Assembly: GCA_947629675.1 (NCBI GenBank)
Contig: CANREM010000007.1
Location: 1-64,000 of the forward strand
DNA: 64,000 bases
From: an uncultured Clostridia bacterium
GTDB lineage: Bacteria > Bacillota > Clostridia > Christensenellales > Borkfalkiaceae
Direction of reading: 5' to 3'
Shown here: one piece after another, positions 37,646 to 48,377 of the stretch
How positions within the stretch are numbered: position 1 is the stretch's first letter
How the letters are laid out: each line of letters starts with the position of its first letter
Notes under the pieces: generated by a model
Seen by the model: the letters and a program-made list of their open reading frames with translations, nothing else
The model's database searches: none
What the model was told of the DNA's origin: nothing
Made by a program: the position numbers and the translations under genes

Positions 37646-38767
37646 ATGAAAGACGATCTCTTGCGTGAACATTCAAAAAAACTGAAGAAGGAGGCGGCGA
37701 TAAAGTCCGCTCTCTACGGCATTCTCGCAGGTGCGGCAGCTCTTTCCGTCATCGGACTTTTCAGCTGGATCTTCGCCTTCAAAGAGGGGCTATTCGTCGC
37801 CCTCGCCGCGTTTGCCCTCGTCGGCACGGCGGTCGGCCTTCCGCTCTACTTTTTCGCATTCAAGCCGAAGAGGAAGGAGATCGCACGGCGGGTGGACGCC
37901 TTGGGCCTCGACGAGCGGGTCATCACCATGGTCGAACTCGACGGGGACAGCTCCGAGCTTGCCTCCCTGCAGAGGAAGGACGCCGAGCGCGCCATTTCCT
38001 CCTCCAAGGGGAACGCCATAAAACTTGCCCTCTCTCTCGTCCTTGTGTGCGTGACTGCGGCCGTTTTCGCCGTCGGCATCGGCACGACGACCGTCGACGC
38101 ACTCTACTATGCGGGGGCGATCGAGAGCGGTATCGGCATTGCCGAGAAGAACAAGAAGCCCGAACTCTACACCCTCTCCTATGAGATCGGGGAGGGCGAG
38201 GGGACCATCTACCGCGTCGACGAAAACAAGAATTTCCGCGAAATGGATCCCGCCGAAAAGGTGGAGGCGGGCGGAAGCGGGAGCATCGTCTATGCCTATC
38301 CCGCCCGCGATTGGGTGTTTGCGGAATGGTCGGACGGATACCCGCTTCCCTATCGGCAATTCACGGAGGTCGACAGGGACTATGCGGTCTTTGCACGCTT
38401 TGAAAAGTTGGACGATCCCGACGACAGCGAACCCGAGAGGGGAGATCCCGCCGAAGGAAAAGGCGACGGCGATGACGGATCCGGACAGGAGGGAAGCGGA
38501 GAGCCGAACCCTTCGCCCCAGCCCGGACAGACCGGAGACGGAGCGGGCGAAGCGGGAAGGGACAGCGCGAACAATCAGATCATCGACGGCAGCACCTATT
38601 ACGGTGACGAATTCGACAATGCCCACGACGACGCCATGGGGCGCGTTGACTCCGACGGCTCCCTCTCGGATACCCAAAAGGACGCCATTTCCGACTACCT
38701 CGATTCCATCGAGAAGGACGGCAGCGGGAATGACTCCGACGGGGGCGGCGGCACGGGCGAAAATTAA
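37646..38767 (+). CDS. Membrane protein with two N-terminal TM segments and bacterial-repeat-like extracellular region
   Basis: Two hydrophobic stretches; VEAGGSGSIVYAYPARDWVFAEWSDG..YAVFARF; acidic Ser/Gly-rich tail. Confidence 0.75.
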   Translation: MKDDLLREHSKKLKKEAAIKSALYGILAGAAALSVIGLFSWIFAFKEGLFVALAAFALVGTAVGLPLYFFAFKPKRKEIARRVDALGLDERVITMVELDGDSSELASLQRKDAERAISSSKGNAIKLALSLVLVCVTAAVFAVGIGTTTVDALYYAGAIESGIGIAEKNKKPELYTLSYEIGEGEGTIYRVDENKNFREMDPAEKVEAGGSGSIVYAYPARDWVFAEWSDGYPLPYRQFTEVDRDYAVFARFEKLDDPDDSEPERGDPAEGKGDGDDGSGQEGSGEPNPSPQPGQTGDGAGEAGRDSANNQIIDGSTYYGDEFDNAHDDAMGRVDSDGSLSDTQKDAISDYLDSIEKDGSGNDSDGGGGTGEN

Positions 38768-38808
38768 AGACAAAAAATCATAAAAAATAAACAGAAAGAG
38801 AGAACAAC

Positions 38809-39798
38809 ATGGTCACGGAAAACGACATCAGACAATTCAGCACACAATGCGAAGAGATCTTCAAACAGATCCGCAGGGACGTCATCGGGCAAAAGCCCGT
38901 TGTCGAAGGCACCGTCATCGCGATGATCGCGGGCGGAAACGTCCTTCTGGAGGGGGTCCCCGGCGTCGGCAAGACGAGGCTCGTGAGGAGCCTCGGGCGG
39001 GTGTTCGACCTGCCCTTCTCGCGCATCCAGTTCACCCCCGACCTCATGCCGGCGGACGTCACGGGCACGAATATCATCGTGAAGGATGAAAACGGCAATT
39101 CCAGGTTCTCCTTCCAGAAGGGGCCAGTGTTCGCGAACATCGTCCTCGCCGATGAGATCAACCGCGCGACGCCCAAGACGCAGTCCGCCCTCCTCGAGGC
39201 GATGCAGGAGCATACCGTCACCGTCATGGGGGAATCGAGAAAACTCCCCGAGCCGTTCTTCGTGCTTGCGACGCAGAACCCCATCGAACAGGACGGCACC
39301 TATCCTCTCCCCGAGGCGCAGATGGACCGCTTCATGTTCAAGCTCCTTGTCCCCAATCCCGCTCTCTCCGAACTCATGGACATCGTCACGATGACGCAAA
39401 AGACGATGGCGGAAGTCGCGGACAAGGCCTGCACGGGCGAACAGCTCCTCAGGATGCGGGAGACGGCGAACAAGATCCCCGTCGCGGAGGATGTCCTTCG
39501 CTATGCCATGGTGCTTACCTCTGCCACCCATCCGGACAGCGAATGCGCCTCTTCGGCGGCGAAAAAGTACGTCCGCGTCGGTGCCTCCCCGCGTGCGGGA
39601 CAGGCTCTCATCTCGGCCGCGAAAGTTATGGCCCTCATAAAGGGCAGACTGAATGTCGCCTATGCGGATATCGACGAGCTTGCCTATCCCGTCCTTCGTC
39701 ACCGCATCAAGCTGAATTTCGAGGCGATCGCCGAGCGCGTGAGCGCGGACGACATCATCAAAATGATCCTCACAGAGATAGAAAAGATCAAAAAATAA
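38809..39798 (+). CDS. MoxR-family AAA+ ATPase
   Basis: EGVPGVGKTRLVRSL Walker A; IVLADEINRATPKTQSALLEAMQE. Confidence 0.95.
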   Translation: MVTENDIRQFSTQCEEIFKQIRRDVIGQKPVVEGTVIAMIAGGNVLLEGVPGVGKTRLVRSLGRVFDLPFSRIQFTPDLMPADVTGTNIIVKDENGNSRFSFQKGPVFANIVLADEINRATPKTQSALLEAMQEHTVTVMGESRKLPEPFFVLATQNPIEQDGTYPLPEAQMDRFMFKLLVPNPALSELMDIVTMTQKTMAEVADKACTGEQLLRMRETANKIPVAEDVLRYAMVLTSATHPDSECASSAAKKYVRVGASPRAGQALISAAKVMALIKGRLNVAYADIDELAYPVLRHRIKLNFEAIAERVSADDIIKMILTEIEKIKK

Positions 39799-39807
39799 GA
39801 GACCATC

Positions 39808-40707
39808 GTGAAAATTACGCAGCTTAGTGACGCGTTCTTCAAACGGTTGGAGACGATGTCATTGAACTTAAGATCCCGCCTCGACGGATATTTCGGGGGC
39901 AAACACCTTGTCAAGACTTACGGACAGACGGTGGAATTTGCCGATTTCCGCGAATATCGTTTGGGTGACGACATCCGCCGCATCGACTGGAATCTATACA
40001 GCCGCTTCGAGAAATACTTCCTCAGGCTGTATACCGATGAGCGGCAGATGCAGGTGCAGGTATTCCTCGACATGTCCGCATCCATGGGCAGGGTCGCACC
40101 CGGGAAGGGGGAATACGCCGTCTCGGCCGCCGCCGCTCTCGGCTTTCTCGCCGTGCAGAACATGGACAGACTCTCCATGTATCTCATGCGTGAAAAGAGC
40201 GCGGAGGATCCGTTCGGCAAGATCGTCGGGAAAAACGCCTTTTTCCGCGCGATCTCTTCCCTCGAAGAGTGCGAATTCGACGGCGATACCGACCTCTATG
40301 CCGCCATCACGGGATGCCCCGATACGGGCGTCAACAACGGGCTGACCGTCATCATCTCCGACTTTATGACGGACAGCGATTGGAAGAAAGCGGTCGATTA
40401 TCTCCTCTATAAGAAACGGCAGATCCTCCTCATGCAGGTGATGACGCCCGACGAGCTTGACCCCGCCTATGAGGGAAGGGTGCATCTTCTCGACGCCGAG
40501 AGCCTCGACGCCGCCGACCCGCGCAACATGAAACTGCGCATCAACCGCAACATGCAGCGGGCATATGCGGCCGCTCTCCGCGATTTCCTCGGGGACATCC
40601 GCTCTTTTGCCGCCAAGCGCGATGTGGGCTATCTCATGTTGAATACGGGGGAGAGCATCGAGCGCGCCCTCTTCGGAGAACTCTTACAGGGAGGTGTCAT
40701 GTCATGA
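39808..40707 (+). CDS. DUF58 domain protein (vWA-like)
   Basis: GDDIRRIDWNLYSRFEKYFLRLYTDERQMQVQVFLDMSASMG. Confidence 0.92.
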   Translation: MKITQLSDAFFKRLETMSLNLRSRLDGYFGGKHLVKTYGQTVEFADFREYRLGDDIRRIDWNLYSRFEKYFLRLYTDERQMQVQVFLDMSASMGRVAPGKGEYAVSAAAALGFLAVQNMDRLSMYLMREKSAEDPFGKIVGKNAFFRAISSLEECEFDGDTDLYAAITGCPDTGVNNGLTVIISDFMTDSDWKKAVDYLLYKKRQILLMQVMTPDELDPAYEGRVHLLDAESLDAADPRNMKLRINRNMQRAYAAALRDFLGDIRSFAAKRDVGYLMLNTGESIERALFGELLQGGVMS

Positions 40708-42671
40708 CGTTGCTCCTTCCTTTAGGGCTTATCGGCCTTCTCGGCGTCGCAGCCCTCATCGTCATCTACGTCATCCGTCCCAACTATGAGACGCGGCATA
40801 TCTCCAGCTCCTACATCTGGAAACTCAGCTTGAAATACCGCAAAAAGCGGCTCCCCACGAACAGACTACGCAATATCCTTCTGTTTCTTGCCCAGCTCCT
40901 CATCCTCCTTCTGATGGCCGCGATCCTCGCCCGCCCCGCCCTCGCTTTGAACACTTCTTCGGACAGGACGGACGTCATCGCGATCATCGACTCTTCGGCG
41001 AGCATGAGCGCGGGCTACAACGAGGACACCCGTTTTCGGCGTGCCCTCGACGAAGTGAAGGATCTCTCGCAAAAGACGCTCCGCGGCGGTGGATATATGA
41101 CCATCATCCTCGCAGAGGAGAAAGCCCGCTTTATCGAGCGCACCGCGCCGGGCGCGAAACTTCTCGACATCTATGAGGAACTTGACGAGCTTGCCGAGGG
41201 GGACGGCTGCTCCTATGGCGTCGCCGACATCGCGGGGGCGATCTCCCTCTGCGAAGAGGTCCTTGCGGAAAACAGCTCCGCAAGCATCTGCCTCTACACA
41301 GACACCGAATACGACTATGTCCCCGAGGGCATCACAGTCTATCAGATGGACGAAGCCGGGGAGTGGAACGCCGCCGTTCTCGATGCCTATACCGAGATGG
41401 AGGACGGCTATTACCGTCTCACCGTCGAAATGGCATGCTACGGCGGAATGGACAGGAGCATCCCCCTCCATGTGAGCATCGAAGGCAAGAACGCCCACGA
41501 CGCCACCGAAGAGGGGAGCAATGCCACCTTCGACCTCAGCGTCCCCTGCAACGACGACCGCACGAAGAAGGTGATCTTCTGCACGGGCGGTGCGGACACG
41601 GAGGCTGCGGATGAGGACACGATGTATATCGACCTCAGCAACGAAGAGCGGTTCTTCAGCTACCGCTCCATCAACGTCTACATCGATGCGGACGATTCCC
41701 TCCCCGCGGACAACAGTCTCCAGATCTACGGCGGCCTCAAAGAGGTGCTGAAAGTCGAGTATGCGAGCGGCGATCCCAATATCTTCTTCAACGGGGCACT
41801 TCTCACCCTCAAGAACTTATACGGCGAGAACTGGGATATCCAGATCACCTCCGTCAAGAAGGGGGAGCCGCCCAAGCTCGAGGGATTCGACTTCTACATC
41901 TTCGAACATACCATGCCCGAGTCTCTGCCCGCGGACGGCGTCGTCTTTCTCATGGACCCCGATATCGCCCCCGTGAATGCGGGATTCTCCGTTCTCGAGG
42001 ACACGGGCCTCATGGGGGGAAGCGTCTCGCTCACGGGCGGGGAATCGCATCCGCTCCTTCGCAACATCCTTGCCGACCGTATCACGGTGAGCCGCTACAA
42101 AAAGCTCGCCCTCGAGCCGGAATTCGGGTACGAAGTCATCATGACGTGCGACGGATCGCCCCTCTTTGCGGCGGTCAGGGAGGAATCCCGCCAGATCCTC
42201 GTCATGCCGTTCAGCGTACACTTTTCCAACATCAGCGTCATGCCCGAATTCATCCTGCTCTTCATGAACATCTTCGACGAGTACTTCCCCGCCACGGTGA
42301 ACAAGACGTCCTTCGAAGTGAATGAAGAGATCCTTCTCTCGGGAAGGGGGGAGAGCATCTCCCTCTCCCGCGGAGGGAACGAGGCGGACGAAGTGTTCAC
42401 GGAGTACCCTGCGACGGCGGCGAGAAGCACCCCGGGCACCTATTCGATCAGGCAGACGACCTATTACGGTAAGGAGCTTTCTCCCATCGACATCTTTGTG
42501 CGCATCCCGCGCTATGAGAGCAATATACGGCGCGTCGAGGCGACCCTCGAAGGCCCCGTCCGCGATGGGAGCGATGCCCTTCGGTACAGAGAACTTTTCA
42601 TCTATCTTGCCGCGGCACTCGTCGCCCTTCTCTTTGCGGAGTGGATGCTGCAGGCGAGGGAAAACAGGTAA
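40704..42671 (+). CDS. BatA/vWA domain membrane protein
   Basis: N-term LLPLGLIGLLGVAALIVIYVIRP; MIDAS AIIDSSASMS; ATGA overlap with DUF58 gene. Confidence 0.88.
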   Translation: MTLLLPLGLIGLLGVAALIVIYVIRPNYETRHISSSYIWKLSLKYRKKRLPTNRLRNILLFLAQLLILLLMAAILARPALALNTSSDRTDVIAIIDSSASMSAGYNEDTRFRRALDEVKDLSQKTLRGGGYMTIILAEEKARFIERTAPGAKLLDIYEELDELAEGDGCSYGVADIAGAISLCEEVLAENSSASICLYTDTEYDYVPEGITVYQMDEAGEWNAAVLDAYTEMEDGYYRLTVEMACYGGMDRSIPLHVSIEGKNAHDATEEGSNATFDLSVPCNDDRTKKVIFCTGGADTEAADEDTMYIDLSNEERFFSYRSINVYIDADDSLPADNSLQIYGGLKEVLKVEYASGDPNIFFNGALLTLKNLYGENWDIQITSVKKGEPPKLEGFDFYIFEHTMPESLPADGVVFLMDPDIAPVNAGFSVLEDTGLMGGSVSLTGGESHPLLRNILADRITVSRYKKLALEPEFGYEVIMTCDGSPLFAAVREESRQILVMPFSVHFSNISVMPEFILLFMNIFDEYFPATVNKTSFEVNEEILLSGRGESISLSRGGNEADEVFTEYPATAARSTPGTYSIRQTTYYGKELSPIDIFVRIPRYESNIRRVEATLEGPVRDGSDALRYRELFIYLAAALVALLFAEWMLQARENR

Positions 42672-42685
42672 GGAGGGGAGAGAGG

Positions 42686-45487
42686 ATGCATCATTTCCGT
42701 CTGCAATTTGCATATCCGTGGGCACCATGGCTCTTCTTCCTGCTCGTTCCCGCGCTCGCCGTCATGCTCTTTCTGTATTTCAGGCAGAACAAGCGGTACA
42801 GGAGGACGCGCAACCGTGTCATCTCCATGGTGCTGCACATGCTCGTCATGACGCTCTCCGTCACCGTACTCACGGGGCTTGTCTTTGTGTATGACGTCGT
42901 CAATCTCAACAACGAGGTATTGCTCCTCGTCGACCTCTCGGACACCGAGCAAGGGGCGGAGGAGGTTCGCGACGCCTTCCTCGGAGACGTCATCCGCGAC
43001 TGTGGCTACGACGGGTTCAAAGTGGGCATCGTGACCTTCGGGTTCACACAGGAGTACGCCGTGCCCTTCACCTATGATACGGACAAAGTCCTCGAGACCT
43101 ACCATGCCGCGCCCCTTCCCGATACGACGGCGACGGACATCGCGGCGGCACTCACCTTCTCACGGGGACTTTTCGAGAACCCCGAGACCTCCAAGATCGT
43201 CCTCATCACCGACGGCATGGAGACGGACGAGGATGCGAACACCGTCATCCGTTCGATCGCGGCGCAGGGCACCAAGGTGGATTGCGTCCGCCTTCCCTCC
43301 GCGCTGGAGGGAGACACGGCGCGGGTGACGGGCATGACCTTCCCCGACTATCACCTCGAAGTGGGGGATCCGTGCAGGATCGCCGTCTCCGTCACAAGCG
43401 ACAGGGCGCAGAATGCCACCGTCGACCTCTATGACAACGGCGAAAAGGTCGCCACATCGGGAGTACAGTCTCTTGCCGTCGGGACACAGGCGGTCTATTT
43501 CGACGTCACCTTCGAAGAGGGGGGCCTGCATGAGATGTCCGCCCGCATCTCCGCCCCGGAGGACGGTTTTGACGCAAACGACAACTTTACTTCCTATTAT
43601 TATATCGAAGTTTTCAACAAGGTCCTCGTCCTCGAGGAATTCGAGGGGAATTCCGAGGAACTTGAGGCCCTTCTTCGGGAGGACGGCGCGGACTATGAAG
43701 TGACAAAACTCAACTTCGAGACGGACAGCGACAAGATCCCCAAGAGTTTGGACGCCCTGCGCGCCTACGATCAGGTGATCTTGAATAACGTCGCACAGGC
43801 CGACCTTCCCGCGGGATTCGAAGATCTGCTCTTTGAATATGTCTATGACTGCGGCGGCGGACTGTTTACGCTCGGAGGAAGGGAGGAGGACGGTTTGGTC
43901 GCGCATGCCTACAACCGGCAGGACCTTCTGGGCACCCGCCTTCAGCAGATGCTCCCCGTGCAGGCGATCGACTATACGCCGCCCGTCGGGGTGATCATCA
44001 TCATCGACATCTCGTCGAGCATGGACAACGAGTTCGGCGGGCTGACCAAGCGCAAATGGGCGACGGAGGGTGCGTACGAATGCCTCGGTGCCCTCACGGA
44101 TCGGGATTATTGCGGCATCATGACGCTGGATACGAACTATGCCAAGATCCTCTCTCCCACCCCCTGCACCCAGCTCGACGTCATCCGCGATGCGATCTAT
44201 GAGGTGGCTGACCTCGACGGGGGCATGACGCAGTATGCGGACGCCATCGATAGCGCGGGACAGGAACTCGTTACGCTCAAGAACGTCGACCGCCGCCACG
44301 TCATCCTCATCACGGACAGCCAGCCGACGGAGCCGGAGGACAGATATCTCCCGCTCATCAAGCAATACTATGAAAGAAACGCGATCACGTTCTCCACGGT
44401 CGGCATCGGGGTCACGGACAGCGACCCGGCGTCGAACAAGATCAAGAGGATCGCAGAGGAAGGGCACGGCAGGGCACACTTCTACGACCTCTCCAACCGG
44501 GATAAATTGCTTACGGATATGATCGGGGACGTGCAGGCAGAACACATCGAAGAACTGCAGGAGGGAGATTTCTCCCCCGGCGTTTCCGATGCTCTTTCAC
44601 CCCTTCTGCGGGGCGTGGAGCTATCGGACGGGAAGCTCGGCGGGACGCTCGGCGGCTTCTACGGCGTGCGCGTGCGTTCGAGCGCGGAGCTTGTCCTCGT
44701 CGGCGAATACGACGTCCCGATCTATGCGCAGTGGAAATTCGGCGCGGGGAAGGTCGGCAGCTTTATGTCCGATCTCCACGGGAAGTGGGCGGAAGGGTTC
44801 CTTGCGGACGGCGGCGCGAAGCGGTTCCTTCTCAACGCCGTCAACGGCCTCATGCCCGTCTCGAATATCCGCCCGAAGAGCATCTCCGCCACCCTCACCG
44901 AGGGGAACTACATCAACCGTCTCAGCATCTTCTCCGACCTGAAGGAAGGGGAGAGCATCCGTGCTGTCCTCACGCCCGTCTCCGGGGAGGGAGAGGATAT
45001 CTCCCTGAATGCGACGGGAGATGCTACAAGCAACGTCTACGTCCTCTCCGCGCTCGGCAGTGAGAACGGCTTCAGCCGCGCCACCTTCATCATCAAGGAG
45101 GCGGGAGTGTATCGCATCCGCATCGAGAAGGTGGACGCCGCGGGAAATGCGGATGAAAACGAGACGGTCACCTTGTATAGATCCTTTGCCTACTCCAAGG
45201 AATACGACGCGGAAGAGGGGGATGCAGACCTTGCGAAGAAACTTGCCGCGCTTGCGGAGAGCGGCGGAGGAACGCTCATCGGGGACCTCTCCGATCCCTA
45301 TGAGATCTTCGAAAACTTCGATATCTATCTCACGCGGAAATTTGACCCGACAGTTCTCTTCATCTCTCTCGCCATGGCTCTCTTCCTTCTCGATATCGTC
45401 GTGAGGAAATTCCGCTTCAAGTGGCCGCACGAGATCGTGCGGGAGCGTAGGGCGCGCAAAGAAGCAGAAAATAAGGAGGAGAAATGA
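42686..45487 (+). CDS. Large vWA-domain membrane protein with two vWA-like segments
   Basis: N-term TM segments; VDLSDTEQGAEEVRD and IIIIDISSSMDNEFGG; C-term TM FISLAMALFLLDIVVRKF. Confidence 0.85.
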   Translation: MHHFRLQFAYPWAPWLFFLLVPALAVMLFLYFRQNKRYRRTRNRVISMVLHMLVMTLSVTVLTGLVFVYDVVNLNNEVLLLVDLSDTEQGAEEVRDAFLGDVIRDCGYDGFKVGIVTFGFTQEYAVPFTYDTDKVLETYHAAPLPDTTATDIAAALTFSRGLFENPETSKIVLITDGMETDEDANTVIRSIAAQGTKVDCVRLPSALEGDTARVTGMTFPDYHLEVGDPCRIAVSVTSDRAQNATVDLYDNGEKVATSGVQSLAVGTQAVYFDVTFEEGGLHEMSARISAPEDGFDANDNFTSYYYIEVFNKVLVLEEFEGNSEELEALLREDGADYEVTKLNFETDSDKIPKSLDALRAYDQVILNNVAQADLPAGFEDLLFEYVYDCGGGLFTLGGREEDGLVAHAYNRQDLLGTRLQQMLPVQAIDYTPPVGVIIIIDISSSMDNEFGGLTKRKWATEGAYECLGALTDRDYCGIMTLDTNYAKILSPTPCTQLDVIRDAIYEVADLDGGMTQYADAIDSAGQELVTLKNVDRRHVILITDSQPTEPEDRYLPLIKQYYERNAITFSTVGIGVTDSDPASNKIKRIAEEGHGRAHFYDLSNRDKLLTDMIGDVQAEHIEELQEGDFSPGVSDALSPLLRGVELSDGKLGGTLGGFYGVRVRSSAELVLVGEYDVPIYAQWKFGAGKVGSFMSDLHGKWAEGFLADGGAKRFLLNAVNGLMPVSNIRPKSISATLTEGNYINRLSIFSDLKEGESIRAVLTPVSGEGEDISLNATGDATSNVYVLSALGSENGFSRATFIIKEAGVYRIRIEKVDAAGNADENETVTLYRSFAYSKEYDAEEGDADLAKKLAALAESGGGTLIGDLSDPYEIFENFDIYLTRKFDPTVLFISLAMALFLLDIVVRKFRFKWPHEIVRERRARKEAENKEEK

Positions 45488-48354
45488 TGAAACGTAAAAG
45501 TCTGTTCTTCATCCTTCTTCTTGTCATCTTCTCCCTCGTTCTCGGCATGACGGCATGCGGCGGAAGAAAATTGGAGACGCCGCGCATCTACGGCATCAGC
45601 GACGAGGACTTGCTCACATGGTCCGAAGTGGAGGATGCCCGCCAATATGAGATCGAGATCGTAAACCCCGCGGGCGGACAGCCGAGGACGGAGATCGTCC
45701 GCAGGACGAGTTTTTCCCTCTCGGGACTTGAAGAGGGGGACTATGAGATCCGCATCCGTGCGACGGGAGGGAGCAGGAATGCCGTCACCTCCGATTGGTC
45801 GGCAAGGGAATTCTTCCAAAAGGGACACGAATCGGGTATGCTGTATACCCTCATCGCACAGGGAACGGAATATGCCGTCAAGAGCGTCGGCTCCGCGGAG
45901 GGCGAGGTCGTCATCGAGGACGAATACCGCAAGAAACCCGTCACGGAGATCTCCGCATCCGCCTTCCGCGCCGCCAACCATGTGACGGGCGTCAAGGTGG
46001 GGAAAAATGTGCGCACGGTGGGCGACAATGCCTTCTACAACTGCGCTGCCCTCACGCGGGTGGAACTTCCCGACAGCGTCACTGCGATCGGAAAGTCCGC
46101 CTTTCAGGTGTGCGGGAAGCTCGAAAGCGTCCGCCTTCCGTCCGCACTTACCGCCATTCCCGAATATCTCTTCGCCTACTGCCGCGCGCTCTCCTCGGTT
46201 GAGATCCCCGAAGGCGTCACATCCATCGGCGAATCCGCCTTCTACGGCTGTTCCGCCCTCATGGAGATCGTCTTGCCCGAGAGCGTGGAGCGGGTGGGCG
46301 AGTACGCCTTTGCCACGGCGAACGCCCTCCGAAGGGTGCGGTTCGGAAGCAAACTTCAAAACATCGGCCCGCATGCCTTCTATGCGGATCCCGCCCTTGA
46401 AACGCTCGAATTTTCTCCTCTCGAAGGGGAGATGGCGATCGGGGACGAGGCTTTCTCCAAATGCACCGCCCTCAAAGAGATCTCTCTTCCCGAGGGAACG
46501 GCGGGCATCGGAAACAATGCCTTTCTTTCCTGCAAACAGCTCGCAGCCGTCACCCTTCCCGCGACGGTGAAAAAGATCGCCGCATACGCCTTTGACGGCA
46601 CCGCGCTCTACAAGATGCAGGAGGAAAACGGTCTCATCTATGCCGGCAAATGGATCGTCGGGGCGACGCAAGAGCTAAAGCGCGGCAAGCCGCAGGGGGG
46701 CACCGCCGAGGGCGAGGAGGAGAAGCTGCGCTTCTCGCTCGTATCCGAAGATTTCAACGGGGTCTCCTTCACGGATGACATCGTGAAGGTCAGATCGGAT
46801 ACCGTCGGCATCGCGTCCAACTGCTTTGCACAGTGCAGTGCCCTTCAGGCGGTGAGACTGACGGGCGTCCGCTATCTCTGTTCGTACAGCTTCTATCAGG
46901 ATCCCACCCTGACCGACGTCCTTCTTCCGGGCGCAGAGATCGTCTCCGAATATGCCTTTGCGGATTGCAGATCTCTCGGCAACCTGAGATTTCATGTGAG
47001 TTTCAAGGAAAACATCACCCTGAAGGAGATCGAGAGCTACGCCTTCTACAACTGTTCGGGGCTGAATTGCCAGGAGGTGGAAGCTCCCGGAACGCTCACC
47101 CGTATCGGCACCTACGCCTTCTACGGGACACAGCCCTATCTGATGAAAGACGAGCAGGCAAGGGGCCTCGTCTATTTCGGGGATTGGGTGGTCGGTTACT
47201 TCGATAAATTTTCCGAGATCGTCTTAAAAGAGAACACGCGCGGCATCGCAGACTATGCCTTCTATAACGATGATATCGTTACGACGGTCAGGGCCTCCTC
47301 CGTCGGGATCGTCGGGCGGGGAGCGTTCGCAAACTGCTACGATCTCCTCAATGTGAGTTTCGGGCGCAATGTCAGAGAGATCCCCGACTATGCCTTCCGC
47401 AACTGTGCGGCCATGATCAATATCAGCCTTCCCATCCGCCTCGAGCGCGTCGGGAAGTATGCCTATGAGAACTGTGTCGCCCTCCTTCAGGCGGATGCGG
47501 AGGGGACCGCTCTCACGCAAGTGGACGAGGGCGCGTTCTATGGCTGCACCCTCCTCGGGAAAGTCACCCTCCCCGAGACCGTCGAAGAGATCGGGGCGTA
47601 CGCCTTCTACAAGACCGCCCTCACCTCTTTGGAACTTCCCGCATCCGTGCGGACGGTGGGAGAGCGGGCGTTTGCGATGGACACTGCCCTCGAGAGCGTC
47701 ATCCTGCATGAAGGACTTCTCGAGATCGGCGACTTCGCCTTTCGCGGGTGCAGCAGTCTTGCTTCCATCGACCTTCCTGCGACCCTTTCAAAGATCGGAA
47801 GATACGCCTTCTATCAGTGTACCGCCTTGAGATCGGTCACATTCCGGGAGGGGCTTGAGGAGATCGGCGAGTACGCCTTTGCGGGGGATATCGCCCTCGG
47901 GAGCGTCCGCTTCCCCGCGACCCTTTCAAAGATCGGAAGCTACGCCTTCCGCGGCTGTGAAGCTCTCACCTATGCCGTCCTGCCGGGGACTGCGGTCTCC
48001 GTCGGCAAGCACGCTTTCAACGGATGCGGGAAGCTCACCTTCTATACGGAAAACACGAATGCCGCCGACATGGCCGGGCAGTGGAATTCCTCCTACTGTC
48101 CCATCGTACTCGGCTGCACCTTCGGGGAGGAGGGATATCTCATTTCCGTAACGACGGCGGGCGTCGTCAATCCCTATTGCTTCTTCGGGCTTTCGGCTCC
48201 CGTGCGCGAAGGGTACACCTTTGCGGGCTGGGCAGAAGCGGCGGATGCAACAGAGGCGGAATATTCTTTGGATGAGATCTGCGATCTTCCCGCGGGCAGG
48301 ACGCTCTATGCGTTATGGACCGCTCTTCCCGAAGAGGGAGAAAATTTACAATAA
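45484..48354 (+). CDS. BspA-like LRR_5 lipoprotein with C-terminal InlB-type repeat
   Basis: Lipobox LGMTAC; many AFxxCxxLxxVxLPxxVxxIGxxAF repeats; GYTFAGWAEAADATEAEYSL..LYALW. Confidence 0.92.
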   Translation: MMKRKSLFFILLLVIFSLVLGMTACGGRKLETPRIYGISDEDLLTWSEVEDARQYEIEIVNPAGGQPRTEIVRRTSFSLSGLEEGDYEIRIRATGGSRNAVTSDWSAREFFQKGHESGMLYTLIAQGTEYAVKSVGSAEGEVVIEDEYRKKPVTEISASAFRAANHVTGVKVGKNVRTVGDNAFYNCAALTRVELPDSVTAIGKSAFQVCGKLESVRLPSALTAIPEYLFAYCRALSSVEIPEGVTSIGESAFYGCSALMEIVLPESVERVGEYAFATANALRRVRFGSKLQNIGPHAFYADPALETLEFSPLEGEMAIGDEAFSKCTALKEISLPEGTAGIGNNAFLSCKQLAAVTLPATVKKIAAYAFDGTALYKMQEENGLIYAGKWIVGATQELKRGKPQGGTAEGEEEKLRFSLVSEDFNGVSFTDDIVKVRSDTVGIASNCFAQCSALQAVRLTGVRYLCSYSFYQDPTLTDVLLPGAEIVSEYAFADCRSLGNLRFHVSFKENITLKEIESYAFYNCSGLNCQEVEAPGTLTRIGTYAFYGTQPYLMKDEQARGLVYFGDWVVGYFDKFSEIVLKENTRGIADYAFYNDDIVTTVRASSVGIVGRGAFANCYDLLNVSFGRNVREIPDYAFRNCAAMINISLPIRLERVGKYAYENCVALLQADAEGTALTQVDEGAFYGCTLLGKVTLPETVEEIGAYAFYKTALTSLELPASVRTVGERAFAMDTALESVILHEGLLEIGDFAFRGCSSLASIDLPATLSKIGRYAFYQCTALRSVTFREGLEEIGEYAFAGDIALGSVRFPATLSKIGSYAFRGCEALTYAVLPGTAVSVGKHAFNGCGKLTFYTENTNAADMAGQWNSSYCPIVLGCTFGEEGYLISVTTAGVVNPYCFFGLSAPVREGYTFAGWAEAADATEAEYSLDEICDLPAGRTLYALWTALPEEGENLQ

Positions 48355-48377
48355 CCCTTGCAAAAGGAGACATCGAT

